A stretch of DNA of 64,000 nucleotides from Amblyornis subalaris (GCA_018881555.1 JACAXG010000074.1:2921081-2985080), one strand, 5' to 3'; counted from the first letter of the stretch, positions 1 through 13,000 are shown. Made by a program: numbers and translations. Notes: generated from the letters alone by a model not told the origin.

Positions 1-989
1 AAGGCAATCCCAGCCCACTACTGGGATCTCCAAACTTTACTATACTACAAAGAAATGAAGCTGGGATAGGCTTAATGTGGGAAAGAGACGTTTCCTCTAC
101 TGTTCCAAACCACCNCAAGTTAATAAAATCTGTCTATCCCAATACTAGGGACATCTACCCTTAAGTTAGAGACAAAGCCTGGGTTCTAGGTGTTATATAT
201 GGAATTGCCTTGTGATACGTATAAACAGAACTGATGGCTTTGCACTACAGGAACATATCCAAGCTCATTCCATCTCTCCTCCTATACCAAGGAAACTTCA
301 TCTCATTACTGCAGAACAGGAATAAGAGAGGATGGCAACACTGTTCTAGCATGCCATTTCAAAGCGGACAGCATTTGACTACTATCAGGATAAGGAATGT
401 GATCAAGGTATCTCAGACAGTCCAAAGATGATCCTGCCACTACACTTCCAGATAAAATTCACCTCTCACGAATCATATTTGACAGAGAGAAATACAATCC
501 TTTTTAACCCANACCGATCCCTCTCTCCCTTTCCCAAAGCTCAGACTTTGAATGAAGTTTTTTAGGAATCTAGTTTTCAAGAAGAAATTTTGGGGGTTGG
601 ATACAGGGAGACAAGAGCTGACTTTCAGCACTCTGAAACAAAACCCAAATTATAGAGTGTTAACAGTACATGAATTCTCAATTAGCTGCATTAGCTTCTC
701 CACAGCATGCTGGGTGTTTTTGAACAGCTAGAATGACAGAAAAATATCAAATACTGCAGGAAAATCTAGGGCAATCATTAAGTAAAAGTTAACCAGAATC
801 TGCTTTCTGTCACAGTAATGCTTAAATCTTTTTCCCAGATGAATNTGTAAAAGATTCCTTTAGGACTGGTTAACAAAACGATTGCAAAAGCAACTCTGGT
901 ATATTGTGCAGATTTCAGAGCTGTGAAGCTAGTACCACAACTGAGCATTTGACTTATTATAACACAAACAAAAACTGGCTTCATCTTAC
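1..989 (-). other. CCDC93: CCDC93 intron 5, 5' portion
   Basis: This is intronic sequence downstream of the exon-5 donor in the direction of transcription. I see no further exon, repeat or RNA gene. The acceptor is off the left edge. Confidence 0.7.
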
Positions 990-1088
990 CTCTGGCAGTC
1001 TGTGAGTTTTTTGAAACTGTGATATAGAGTAAGAACGGATATAGTCTCCCATTTCTTCCCTTGTTTCTATTGCACGTTTCACCAGCCA
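990..1088 (-). CDS. CCDC93: CCDC93 exon 5
   Basis: The exon is 99 bases, 33 codons, phase 0, after a polypyrimidine tract ending CCAG and before donor GAG|GTAAGA. The translation starts [20 protein letters not shown] and ends QKTHRLPE (human has KTYSLPE). This is the last CCDC93 exon in the window: the next human exon, starting DDDFIRRKEKA, has no counterpart in positions 1-989. Confidence 0.95.
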
Positions 1089-4000
1089 CTGGAAAAAAAA
1101 TTGTATCCGTGGAAAAAGGAAGAATAACAGCAGCAAACACCAAACTACTGCATAAATATTTTTATTACATGATAAAAGTTAAAAGCACATTTTAAGCAGA
1201 GAAACAAGAACACGTGATNTATTTGTAAACATGATAACTGGGACCTAATCCTAACAAAATGATTCAGCATTAGGTGTTTTATAAACTTCACATTTCTTCT
1301 TCTTCTGTGCATATGNTTCTTGTATGAAATTTTCCTACCACAGATCACTCACTGTTGTAAAAAACTACAGCTCCACCGTGAAAAGACTTATCTTCAAGCC
1401 TATGAAGTGTTCATGAAGAACCACATGCCTGTGCAAGAAAAAAGACTCCTTCCGACATTTATAAGACCACACAAAAAGCCACAAAATATTGAAGTACATT
1501 TTAAACAATGTTGGAGAAGATAAATCTTGCAGGCTGTTGACAGCCCGTGCAGGAGGTCACAGAAAAGATGAGATCAGTCTTGGGATCCAAGTTTGAACCA
1601 GCAACTGTTTCCTGTGCTATAACCATGAACCCCTGGAAAGCGAGGGGAACATGATGACAACACGAGAGATGAAAGTGCAGACTATTAATTACCAAGCACA
1701 TCTCAACACAAGATTGTGTACATACTTTTGCCTGTGATCATAAGCAAAATTTNCTAAGAAGAACAACGAATTTCTGCCCACATGGAATATTTGTTAGTCT
1801 TGGGGGTTTTTTTTGAATTTTTTTTAAAGTTCTGCTACAGTCTATGGCAGTGAGCCAACTCAACTTAATGTCTTCCTGTAGGGAAGGATCTGTCTAAATT
1901 TTTACACAGTGCAAGAGCTAATGGGACACAATGCCAGGCAGAAGAACAAGCTTTTGTAATATTTGGAAACTGATTTGAGATTTACAGATAGCAAGTGGAA
2001 CCTTGAATGTAACAGGGCATTGAATAAAGTGACATTATCAAATACATAATTCCTACAGGGTGTAGTCAGCATTTGGTAGCTCTTGCATGGTCTTTTTCAG
2101 AACACAGTACACTGGTGACACCAATAAATTTTCTTGAAAGTATGTCTTGGCCAGGATGAAATGAGGAACCTGTAGCATGTGGGGCAGGCAGAACTTCACA
2201 GGGACCTGACAGAAAGCCGCGATTTTTCAGAAAAGATCCTCTACATAAAAAAACCTAAGCCTGTCAAAAAAGACTTCATCACCAAGTATGGGTCAGCTCT
2301 ACCACCTACTGGCCAGCTACTGATACTGAGAACCACTGCTCTCAGAGAAACCCAGAAGCAGATTTCNTTCCTGTTTAAAATTAATGTTTCTCCTTTCCAG
2401 AGGTAAAATTCCAAACCATGATTTGGGATAAAGCAGGTGAGAGAAAAGAATGCCTAGTGCTATAGCTCTTATGGCAGGAGTAATATTTTAAAGAAAGCAA
2501 CCTTGTATTTGATAAATGTAGCCATTCCTTGCCATCAAGTGACCAAGGCAAGAAACTCATCTGGATCGAATTTTTTTTTTTGGTAGGAAGAGTTCAGAAG
2601 TAAAACCTGGCATTAGCAAGATACAAACTTTCCACTTTATACANCATCATCACAGCTTGAAAGCTGTGTAACAGTAGCACACACCACAGAATGTTTTGTG
2701 GGCAGTGCATTAAGTGTGGTTTTCCTCAGGAGCCTCCTACTAGAAGATAACAAGAAAGAGCACCAGGAAGTTTTCCCCACTTCTTATGAACTAAAATTTA
2801 GATTCAATTCTTACTTGCTAAATTCCTTCACAGGGAGGAGGTAAGGAGATATTTAANGAAAAAGAAGCTTGCTTAACAGTCTTCCTTTCCCCTGTGTATC
2901 AAAGATACATTTCTGTGTGCAAATGAAAGGAAAAACCAAAACATGATAACAGCATGCCAAAGATTCTCAAAATACCACATGTAACTGGAACACATCAAGT
3001 GNTGGCCTGAACCCTAATAAACTTGAGAACTATGCACATGGTCAGTTAGTGGTGCTCAGCAAATATACAGTAAGAGGATCACCTGTAGAGCAATGTATTT
3101 TTCCACCCATACAGTTTTTAAGTGATTTGAAATAAGAATGAATTATGCTTAAAGAAATTACCCCAGTGGCTTTTGCCTTATTCACTTCCTTCTGATTCAA
3201 GGTCTATCTGCATAATTTACTCCATAAGCTTAAACACAGACCGTAAGGTATTTGTTCTATTTCCCAGTCTGGCAAAGTAGACTCTTAGATTCCAAAACAA
3301 GATTAAACTTCGGTTTCTTCNAGCAGGCATTCCACAAAAGGCACAATTTGACTCCTTTTCAAAGAATTTAGAGAGTTTGTTTGCTTTTTAAATGTGGATC
3401 AAACAATACTTAGGGATTCTATCATCCATAATGTCAGTCCATTCTTTAAAAACATTAAACTACTTCTCTATGATCATTTATTGCAAAATTAAATAAAAAG
3501 CCAAGCAATAAATCAAAGCTTTTCTAAATTTTTTATGCAAGTTTTACAGCCTTTTTCAGCAAAGTATCAATACACCATAAAAGTATTACCTGTACAACAG
3601 GAAATATATGAATGAAATCCAGTCCCTGGATCTGATGTGGTTCCAAACGATGAGGACACTTCATTTTTGGTAATACTGACACGATTTTTTCAGTTAAGGC
3701 ACTATCATAAAACAACAAAAAGACAGATGTATTTAATTTCTTTCATACATTACAAATTATTTTTGCAAACACAGTAGTTTGAAGGTTCCCTCTAGTGGCT
3801 TCCACTCTACACACTGTGAAAAGCAATCAAACTCATTTACAAAACAGCTTTTACATGGTACTATTTATATCATCAGTCTGTGAAGAGGTGATTAAGCCCC
3901 ACTTGCAGGCTCCTATCTTGGAAATTCATTTATACTGTTACACAGAAAATGTCAAGATCTGCATGTCTGGACAGATGAAATACCCATGTCTGATACACTT

Positions 4001-7000
4001 ACAAACACCTTTGCATGTTATAGTATACACCCACAGGAAGACAGTAGCTTTAAGAACAGTTATATTTAAGTATGAAATATGCACTCAAAGAAAGTCCAGA
4101 ATCGAACCTAAGGACTTAAAAATTTATTTAGCAGAACTCCCAAAATATATCTTGATGTTAATCTTGAAACTTTATGAATTTAAGTATATACTGCACTTAA
4201 AAGCTAAAAACACAGTACACTTCACATAGTTTTCAAGTGACTAAAACTGAATTTGCTGGCAACCATCTCATTCAACAGCTCAGCAAGAGCTGGATGACTG
4301 AAAGGACTACCCTACCACAAGAACTTCATCTTGTTTCCACCGAATATCTTATTTTAGGGCAGGGAATTTTTTTGCTGCCAATGTTGTCAAGTACATTTTT
4401 AAAGCAGGTGTCACCACCGAGGATGAAAACCTAACTAGGAAAACCAAAGCTATTTCTTCATGAAGGAAAAAAATTAACTGCTCAGTACTGACCTCAGTAG
4501 TGTTTAGTACTGTTGAAATGGACAACTAACATTCTGAAACAACAAAAGAGGATCAAGAGATATGAGACAGTGACGAAAATCTGGGAATAGAGCCTGAAAC
4601 ATTATACTTCCTAAAGGGGAATGAAGCACAATCAAAGCAAAAGAATTAAAACAAAAATTATTTCTCCAATAGATGCAAGTTCCTCTCCTAATGTATGTTT
4701 CCATGTTTATCCCAGCCCAGCAATTAAATAACAGGACACCATAACAATGTCTTCAGAATAATACTGAGAAAACACAGTTTAACTTTTCCTTATCTTGAGA
4801 CCACCACAGAAGCCCTGAGCAAGCCACCACCAACATAAACATTACATGGACATCAAAACAGCCTATGCTTGTGTGATTCTGAACACTTTAGATTTACAAA
4901 TAAATCATTGTTGTTGTTTTGGGAGAGGAGCCTGGTTTTTGTTTTGCCAGTTTTGCATCCAGTCAGCTGGAAAAATAACAGAACACTTTCAGAACAACTT
5001 AACTATTTCCTACTCTGTTGTTCTCAAGGAGAACAAAGATGGCAATTACAAAAACTACTATCACCATCTTCATTCCTAATCTCTACTTAATTCTTTGCAC
5101 TCAGCAATGCTTTGTGTAGTTAGTTATCTGTGATGATTTGAATGTCTCCAAGTGCCATGGCAATAGCCACAAATATTTATTTTTAAAAGCCTTTCCAATA
5201 CCCTCTGACATTCAAGAAAACAACACAGGAAGATGTCCTTTTTAACTACATTGAGCAAAGAAGTCTCTTCATGCCACTGTAACTTGTCAGGCTAATCTTA
5301 TTTCCTGCAAATTTTAATTATGGCTCTTTATCAAAGGTACAGATAAAGAAATAATGGAATTTAGAATGTGTTCTCTTTCTCAGCATAAACAATGTTTATA
5401 ACCTTCCTAGTACAGGAATTAGCTGGCTTATGAGCAAATTCCATGCAAAAGAAATGAATCAAAACAAAATGTTCTCACTGGGTCCCTCTGAGGAAGGAAA
5501 TTCTCCTGCTCAGTATGGGGCAGGTAACTATTTTGGCAACAGTGACATGCTTTAAATTCTGTTTGCTGATGCTTACAATTCCAACCCAGAACCATAAAAG
5601 GGAGTCAGAGGTTATTTACACAGCAGAACTGCAGACATAGGGAACTCAGGGAAGGTCTTCTAATGTTGCACTCCAGCTTCCAGCAGCGTGGTCTCCCTCT
5701 GCCCTTTGCTTTGGCCTCTGCATCATCCCCTTGTGCCAGCACAAGCATCTGTGCAGCTGCGCAGAGAACTGGATCCAGGAATTCATTCATGTTAAAACTA
5801 TTTTTTTTTTCTTTTGGGGTTTTTGGGGTTTTTTTTTTGGTAGGTTTTAATCTGGATCAGTTCCCCATCCAGTTCAGTGTGGAGCCACATAAANGCTTTC
5901 ACTGCTTAGCACAGATATAAGAACATGGCAGCCCAGTGTGAACAGCACTGCCTTTTTTGAAATAAGCGTCTTTCCAGTTTTAGAATTTGTGGAACTACAG
6001 CGTGAGAAACCCAGAAACTTGTGCAATGTTTTGTAAACTGGCAGTCCTGAAAAGCAGGAAACTTGAACTAAAACTCTTTCTTAGAAACAGAAAAATAGGT
6101 AACTTCCCTCTCCCCGCCCACTTTTTGTTTTCTAAGAAGAAAAATCCCCCGTTTGCCATTTAANAAACTTACATTTTTTGACCAATAGTAGAGTTTTCCT
6201 GAAATAATAAATCAACGTCGATATCAAAGCTGCAAGTAGTGATACACCACGTCATGCCTCCCACCACCTGGCAAAGGAGCAACAGCATGGTCAGGTCCAT
6301 TTTAAACTGAAGAGGTAAAACCAAATACATCTTAAAAGCTTTATTTACTTTAGAAACTACATCTCAGTAATCTCTCCATCCTCAGCATCATCTCTGCTCT
6401 AAGAGAGACTGAAACAGATAGCATAACCATATCAACTTCTACACACAACACACATATACAAGACAGAAACCAAACCAGAGCTTATTGGCATTCTAAATTC
6501 CTCTCTTAGCTTTACATAGTAGTTTTGAAACAGCTCTCAGATTGAAAAAAGCAAACAAAAAAACCAATGGATAAAACACAACAGTATGTTAAATGTCATG
6601 ATCTCTAGAAAGTGACCATATCAAAAGTTTGATCAAGGATCATAATTTCTGTATTAGTATATTTACCTTTATATATACACCTCTGCTACTATTATTTCTT
6701 GCTTGCTGACACAAGCAACACCAAGTGCTAGACACAGAATCAGCACAGCAATGGAAATCCCCAGCTCTGAAGAAATCTCTCTTTCAGGCCCTATTCTGAC
6801 ACACACTTAAGCATATTCAAACTCCTGAGTAATTTTATCAACTTTACATAAATATTTAAAGACAACGTTGCATAAACATGTGCAAGATAACCTAAATGTA
6901 TGCAAAGGCAAAGAACAAAGAAAGGGATTAAAATGTGGAGTATCTTACCAATATCATGTAGCAAATTAGGAACCCTGATTTCTAACAAGGTTAGAGCATT

Positions 7001-9124
7001 ACCCCTTCACTGCTCTCCTCTGAAACTGCTAACCAGCAGCGTGATCATTTTCAGTAGCAAGGTTCATTTCAGGGAGGTTGAGCATGGTCATAAAATGGTA
7101 ACTTTGCAATTGTATGTAAACAAGTCTAAGTGATTTCTGCACATAAATGCAACAATGTTACATCCTACGGCAGTCTCCTCGAAACTACTGTCTGTGAGCA
7201 GACTCCTGAGCAGCTACTTAATACTAAGGAGTTTGAAGAAAATAAAATCACATTGCAAAGTGAGGCTGCACTACGATCAAAGAGAGAGCAGAAAACGGAA
7301 GAGTCCATTTCAAGGCTGCTGTAGTTCTGTGTTTTCAAACCTTGGTTCAGGAGTTTCTCACAGTCAGCACTACAACAATTCAGAAACCTCTCTTCAACCT
7401 GAACTTTGCTCACTGTCAGTATCACATACTTCCTGTCTAGGACAATGAAAGGTTAACATACACGACATTCTAAAGATATGTAAAAACAGCCCCAAAATAA
7501 TCTCACCAAGCTAACTGTTCTATTCTTACACAGATACTTCCTCATTTCTCATCAGTGTTGTTTTTAAAATTACCATGCTATCTCCAAGTATCCAGTCTTT
7601 TTACATATTCTAACTGCAGTTGAGAGAGCGGAGAAAATTCCCTGTACACAACTCTAACACAGGCCATAACACCCACAAAAAAAGCAGACAGCAATTAGTT
7701 TACATCCAATTGTCTCCTCTAAAACAGGCCTTGCTGCATAAAATCGTCTTTCAAGACTGAGGTCCTGTCTGTCTGAAACTAGGTCATTTGCAGAATTATT
7801 TACACAAGAGAAAGCCTCATAGGTTGCAAATGTCTTTTATAAAGTCACCTAGAACTGGTAAGCAAACTGGCAAAATATATAAGCCTCATATACTTTAAAA
7901 AGGGGTTTAAAAATATTGTACTGGCCTCACCTTGTCAAAGGGTGATAACCCCTTGATTCTCGCCCGAAAATACCCAGCAGCCACCAACAGTTCCAAAATT
8001 TCAGTCAACTTGATGTTTTGTTCCTCATCTTCTCTCGTTTCAACCTGACAAACAAACGACATGACACTAATTCAGTGTTTCTCATTCATTTGAGGAATGA
8101 ACATTTTCCAAATCTAACCTCAGCATAGACCACTTATCAGGGAAAACCTTGACTTCCATTAGCAACGTGGTTGTTAATTTGAAAGACATTAAACAAACTG
8201 GTAACACATTTCTACACAGATTTAACATCACATTTTTTCATCCAGTTAAACACTTTAATCTGCTTTTGCTGTTCAAGCTCCTGGTCCACTGCCTGCCTCC
8301 AGCTAGCGAGACTGTCCTATTGCCATAAGCCACTTCATTTATTCTCCATTTCGCACATTTCTTTCAATTTCAGGGTTCATAAAATCACACTCCTTAATCT
8401 AACCTCTATCCCAGGTGAAACCAGGACACACTTCTATAATCCTTCTACAACAACAGGAGGAGAAATTCACATGGAATTCCACTTCTTGGGCACTGCAATT
8501 TCAAAGCACAGCAGCAACAAAAGTAAACTGTGACGGGCAGCCGGGACAGCATCAGTGCTCCGAAGCCTGACCAGCACAGCCAGCCCATCCCAGTGCTTTT
8601 GTCCCCACCTTAAAGGATGAAACCCCACAGCTCCAGGGGTACACACGATTTACTACAGGCACAGAGCTCCCGAACACTCTCCCTAGGCCGGAGAGACGGT
8701 AACAGGGCTGCAGGTCTCCCCCGAGGGGCTGCAGGGACTCACCTGCACACCCTCCCGACCTCTAAACCTTTGGGCACCCTCCTCCTCCCCGCTCCCTCCC
8801 ACGGGAACCCGCCGAGCCTGGCTTGCAGAGGGGCACGGGAAGGCGACGGGGCACGGAAGGTGACCCGCACAGCGCTGCCGGCAGCCCCACAGGCCTCCCC
8901 GCGCCCCCCGCGCCCAGCCCGCTGTGCGGCAGCGTCCCCCGCGCTCCCGGCGAGGCCGGGAAAGAGGCGAAGGGGCAGGCGGGGATCCCGGGGACGCCGG
9001 AGCAGCGGGGGCCGGAGGAACAGCGGCCGCGCCTCGGCAGCGCCCGGGGGACGGGGGGCTGGGAGAGACGCGGCTCCGGTACCTCCTGCGGGGCCTGGCG
9101 CTCCTGTCCCCGCGGGACCCCCAT
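990..9124 (-). CDS. CCDC93: CCDC93, 5' part (exons 1-5 of a longer gene)
   Basis: Partial gene read on the minus strand. Coding exons are 9124-9083, 8044-7931, 6267-6173, 3701-3590 and 1088-990. Together they give 154 residues starting [14 protein letters not shown], joined in frame through every junction, and they match vertebrate CCDC93 (about 630 residues in human) almost residue for residue, for example [20 protein letters not shown] and [17 protein letters not shown]. Known role: CCDC93 pairs with CCDC22 and the COMMD proteins in the CCC complex, which works with Retriever (Commander) and the WASH complex to recycle endosomal cargo such as LDL receptor. The exons here cover the N-terminal NN-CH (calponin-homology-like) domain. 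The coiled-coil region is not in the window, so the gene continues past position 1. The gene is divergent from INSIG2 about 37 kb away, as in mammals. Confidence 0.96.
1089..3589 (-). other. CCDC93: CCDC93 intron 4
   Basis: This GT-AG intron is about 2.5 kb and AT-rich. I see no dispersed repeat in it. A CTCF-like sequence lies at about 2,299-2,314. Open frames of 60-75 codons are chance. Confidence 0.85.
3590..3701 (-). CDS. CCDC93: CCDC93 exon 4
   Basis: The exon is 112 bases: one base completing the Ile codon plus 37 codons. The acceptor ends GATAG and the donor is CAG|GTAATA. The translation starts [20 protein letters not shown] and ends FIHIFPVVQ, matching the mammalian [18 protein letters not shown] segment. 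It is part of the NN-CH domain core. Confidence 0.95.
3702..6172 (-). other. CCDC93: CCDC93 intron 3
   Basis: This GT-AG intron is about 2.5 kb and AT-rich. It holds a T/G low-complexity run at about 5,802-5,843 and a CTCF-like motif near its exon-4 end (about 3,786-3,800). A 144-codon open frame at 3,795-4,229 on the plus strand resembles nothing I know. Confidence 0.85.
3786..3800 (-). promoter_or_regulatory. CTCF-like motif, minus orientation
   Basis: TTCCCTCTAGTGGCT is the reverse of AGCCACTAGAGGGAA. The core CCACTAGAGGG is intact, but the usual following CGC is AA here. It lies inside a CCDC93 intron. Confidence 0.35.
6173..6267 (-). CDS. CCDC93: CCDC93 exon 3
   Basis: The exon is 95 bases (31 codons plus 2 bases) between acceptor TTTGCCAG and donor GTAAGT. 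The translation includes [20 protein letters not shown], then [11 protein letters not shown]. The split isoleucine codon AT|T is completed by exon 4. It continues the NN-CH domain. One N lies a few bases outside the exon, in the intron. Confidence 0.95.
6268..7930 (-). other. CCDC93: CCDC93 intron 2
   Basis: This GT-AG intron is about 1.7 kb. Short open frames on both strands near 7,130-7,450 overlap each other and look like chance. I recognise no repeat. Confidence 0.85.
7931..8044 (-). CDS. CCDC93: CCDC93 exon 2
   Basis: The exon is 114 bases, 38 codons, phase 0 at both ends. It follows a TTTGTCAG acceptor and ends at AAG|GTGAGG. The translation starts [20 protein letters not shown] and ends GLSPFDK. 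It forms the first helices of the NN-CH domain and is nearly identical to mammalian CCDC93. Confidence 0.96.
8045..9082 (-). other. CCDC93: CCDC93 intron 1
   Basis: This is a GT-AG intron of about 1.0 kb between exon 1 and exon 2. The half next to exon 1 is GC-rich CpG island; the other half is AT-rich. I see no repeat family in it. Confidence 0.85.
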
Positions 9125-9560
9125 CGCCCTCCGCCGCCGGCCGCGCCGCTGTCACGTCCGCTCCCCGCCGCCGCAGCGCCCCGGCGAAGGGGTGTTCCCG
9201 GCCGGCGGCTGCCGGGTTCCCCCGCCCCCGCTCAATGGTTCGCCCGCACCCTCCTTGCGTACAGGCGCATCCGGGCCGTGCCATTCGCGGCCGAAGGGGT
9301 GCGGGGGAAGGAGGGCGGAGGCTCATGTGACTGGCTGCGCGCAGCGCTACGGCCGCGGCTCCGCCCGCGGGCTGCGCCCCTGGGGGTGCCCCCGGGTGCC
9401 CCCGTGCCCGCGGCCCCTCAGGGCGCGGCTCCTCCCCACGCGCGCTTCCCCTTCGCTGGGCTGCTCTTCGGCCGCCGCTGTTCTCTGCGCTTTTTCCTTT
9501 TGCAAGGGGTCCTGAGGCCTCCCGCCAGCATGGAGGACAAGTTACTGACTGCTCTGTGAC
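8740..9560. promoter_or_regulatory. CpG-island promoter of CCDC93
   Basis: The sequence changes abruptly from AT-rich to very GC-rich and CpG-dense over about 800 bases around the CCDC93 start codon, with no TATA box where one would be expected. This is typical of a housekeeping promoter. The long overlapping open frames on both strands here (about 8,617-9,575) come from the GC bias. An E-box TCATGTGAC at 9,323-9,331 lies about 200 bases upstream of the ATG. The start site cannot be placed from sequence alone. Confidence 0.85.
9083..9124 (-). CDS. CCDC93: CCDC93 exon 1, coding part
   Basis: The ATG at 9124-9122 has a good Kozak context (G at -3, G at +4) and opens 14 codons, [14 protein letters not shown]. 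These align with the human N terminus MGLPRGPEGQGLPE. The donor after GAG reads GTACCG, which is weak beyond GT. The exon sits inside the CpG island, and the 5' UTR extends to higher coordinates with an undetermined start site. Confidence 0.9.
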
Positions 9561-9688
9561 TGCGAGGCGCCTCACGGCCGCTCATGCCCCGCAGGGCACT
9601 GACACTGCTCATTGCCAGCCGGGTTTTCTTTGGTGACCTAACAGCCGAAGTGGGGTTTAATTTTATTTTTTTCTGCCCTGCACACAGG

Positions 9689-10096
9689 TCCCAGAATCAC
9701 TGAATCAGTTATTTTGGAAAACACCTCTCACATCATTGAGTCCAACATTGAACACCACCAACTCAAGCGGACCATGGCACCAAGTGCCACGTTCCTAAAG
9801 ACTTCCAGGGATAGCGACTCCACCAGCTCCCTGGGCAGCCCAATCCAATGTCTAATCATGCTTTCTGAGAAGAAATTCTTCCTAATACCCAACCTAGACC
9901 ACGCCTGACGCATCTTAAGACTGTGTCCCCTTGTCCTGTCACTGTTGTCTGGGAGAAGAGCCCGACCCCTACCTGGCTACACCCTCCTTTCAGGGAGTTG
10001 TAGGGAGTGAAAAGGTCCCTCCTGAGCCTCCTTTTCTCCAGGTTGAGCCTTCCGAGCTCCCTCAGCCGCTCCTCATCAGACTTGTGCTCCAGCCCC
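9689..10096 (-). mobile_element. CR1 LINE fragment, 3' end, antisense
   Basis: The plus strand starts with CAGAATCACTGAATCAG, then ACCTCTCACATCATTGAGT, and runs through the typical CR1 antisense blocks (GAGAAGAAATTCTTCCTAAT, CCCCTTGTCCTGTCACT, CCTTTTCTCCAGGTTGAGCC, AGCTCCCTCAGCCGCTCCTC). It is therefore a 5'-truncated CR1 inserted in minus orientation, about 130 bases beyond the CCDC93 CpG island. Confidence 0.85.
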
Positions 10097-13000
10097 ACGC
10101 CGAGGAACCCCGGCAGCCCCGCAATGTGGTGCGGGCTCTGCCTCCCAGCAGCGGGCACGCCATGGGGCCTAGCCTGAGCATCCCCTGGCGGGAAAGCGGG
10201 CACCTGGATGTGCTGGAGCCTGGCCTCCCATCCCGGGTTTGGCAGCACGGGGCATCTTCTGCAGCGTGATGGGTGTGCACTGGGGGCTGGATGCTGTGCC
10301 CAGCACCGGCTGGTTGCCAGCACACGTTGGATTCATGAACAAAATCACACCAACACTCGGGGATTTGATGGGCGGTAACAGCTTGGTAGCAAACCACGGC
10401 AGCATTTCATGGGTAGCATTCTTGTTGGTGATGGAAATATCTGACAGGGGTCTCTTTTAAAGTCTACTGCAGGTGTTCTGTTTCCAGAGTCTTTGCCATA
10501 CACAGAGTATTACAAAAAAAACCCCTTGCACTCAGCTGTGGCTAGATGTCAAAGGAACAGGAGAGCTGTGTTCCCATCCTTTGGAGGGCAGCAGAGCATA
10601 CATGAGCCAAGCCATTCCAAATGCTGCCCTGACAGAGCAATCAAAACAATAATAATAATAAAAGCAAAAATAGGCCAGACCAGCTCAGGCCACGTACTGG
10701 TGTAACCACAGGCCACGTCTTAATTAGAGCCGCAGAAAACTGTTCCTCAACCCCACAGGCTAATGTGGTCACCAGAGCAATACAGGCTTTCTGCTTTTTG
10801 TCTGCCTTCTCCTCACAGAGAAATGCACGGCTCTAATTTGATTGCCATGGAGAGGAAGACTGAAGCAAACAAACAGCAGGGACAAAGAGAAAGGCTGGAA
10901 CAGGAGAGTGTTAGGAAGGGATGTAGGTGACCTTCAAAGGCAGCAGCAAGCGCAGGTTGTAAGGTAACTGCTAAAAAGAAACATCAACTTGAAAAAAATC
11001 TTCCTGAGCCATGATACGGTCATAAAATCCTTTTCAAAGAAACACAATAAAGAAAAAGGATAAATAAAAAAACAAAGGTACTATGAACTAGGGGCTTGGG
11101 TAGTAACTGAGTATCAGACAAGGGAAACTGAACTTCTTCTCTGGCTTTTTAAAGCATAGTAAAGCAAAGGAAGGAGACAGGGCTAATTAACTCCTATGAA
11201 CTTTAAAACTCATGCAGCTGGCACCCAAAATCACAAAGCTGGCTTGAAATGATGTACTTACAGAAATGTAATAGGTTGTTTTAATTTGCTCTATGTCTCT
11301 GAGACCACAAGGACTGGAAACACTTTTCTCCTTTATAGTGAAGGCTGGAATTTTCCTTCATGGTATGTAGTTAGGAAAGGAAAAAGAAAGGCATGAAAAT
11401 ACAAAAATCTATTGTCATTACAACTCATCTTTGATCACTTGAACCTCAATAAAATACTTTGTAAAGGCATTGCTTCCCAATGCCTAATTGTGATGCAAAT
11501 TCACTGAGTTACCCAGACAGATCCATCGTCCCCTATGACATTCGGATAATCAATCTTCTAAATACCAATTAGGTTTAGAAAGAGTCCCAAGAGGGGTACC
11601 ATCTAAAAAAGAAAAACCTCCCTTCCTTCAGATTTTTAGATTTTTTGCTTGCAAATCTCTAACAGATTCAACTTAGGCTTTGTTTTCCCTTTCCCCACTT
11701 TATTTTGATCCATGAAGGTAAGTGAGCTCTGGCTCTTGGTGCAGCTGCTTTGAACAATCCTGTCTTGATTTTTCTATTTCATTAATCTTGATCCCACAAA
11801 GCCGAGCTAAAGAGCTTCCTCCTTTTTTTTTATAGCCATGTGATTCATTTCGCTGTTCAGCCTGGACTTGTGACAACATCAAACTCAGTCACCACTGAAA
11901 ATGTAGCAATAGTTCTCAGTGTATCTTTTAGCACATATTTGTTTCTTCTAAGAAGAAGAATAAAAATGTGAGATGGAGTTGTAACAGCAACAGCAAGGGC
12001 TCCACTCTGTAGAGCAGACACAGATAAAGTAACTTCAGTAACTTTCCAATTTTCTCTGTGCTGAGAAGGCTTAAAGGAGATTTATTTCCATAAATTCAGC
12101 ATGATAGATAAAATAAAGATAAAGTATAACTTCCTGTGCAGTGGTCCTTTGTGCAGCATCTTCCTGTTAGGGTACAAAGTTCTTTTATGTATACCATAAA
12201 ACAAAGTCATGGACAGATCTCAGAGTAAACGAAAAGGATCTCAGTGGTTGCACTGAACTATGGCCCTCAGTACTGCCATGACTGCATCCTCCCAGTTGTA
12301 TTCCTACTTACAGGAGAAGCTGAAGCCACCTCAAGGGAACTAAACCCAAGCCTTCCAAAGTCAGTATCAAATCTTGCATTGTTTTCTGTGGCTCATATCA
12401 TGGGTGAGCTCTGTTTTCAACCCATTTTATTGCCTGGCAGCACCAGCACAAAGATCACTTCCATCCTGATCCCTAATGAAATGATCCCTGTGATGAAGGT
12501 TTTCATCCAGGTTTCTGGAATTAGCAATACTGTTGGCCACAGTAGTATCTTCCTCTGCACTTACTCTTCTTTTAATTTGTTGTGTTGGTTGTATCTCATC
12601 TCCTTACAGTGACTCAGTTCCCCTTCATCTGTTTCCTGAGATGTAGTGGGCATAGAGAACCTTTCAGTAGGCAATTGCAAATTCCCCATTATCATCAGTG
12701 GAAGTGAGACTGTGCACTGTGAAATGAAAAAGTCACAGACCTGTTACAGTAGCCACTGTGTTAGAGGCTGCAGCAGACCATTGCATCCCATCAAACTGGC
12801 TGATATGCTTTGCAAGGTGTTGTGCCCTTTCAGCACTCACACGTAACAGTAAATAGTGATGTTTTAAACATGCTCATTCTCGTATCCATGGATGACATTT
12901 AGAAGGTCCAGTCCAGCCTAGGCCCTATTCAGTCTCTCCTCTGAACAATTCCTATTCTCAGCATTTAATAGTTTAAAATATACAGCCAGACAAGAAGACA

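Noticed and set aside
3795..4229. 144-codon open frame on the plus strand
   Set aside because: It lies inside a CCDC93 intron, resembles no known protein and is in AT-rich sequence where this length can arise by chance.
5802..5843. TTTTGGGG-type run, telomere-like or G-quadruplex candidate
   Set aside because: Only two GGGG runs are embedded in long T tracts, which is too few for a quadruplex and not a vertebrate telomere repeat. It is low-complexity sequence.
8617..9575. Long overlapping open frames on both strands (up to 278 codons)
   Set aside because: They lie in the CCDC93 CpG island, where stop codons are rare. The products are Pro/Arg/Ala/Gly-rich with no known family; only 9083-9124 on the minus strand is real coding sequence.
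12244..12612. 122-codon open frame, plus strand
   Set aside because: No family resemblance, no splice or promoter context, and no repeat-derived origin that I can see.
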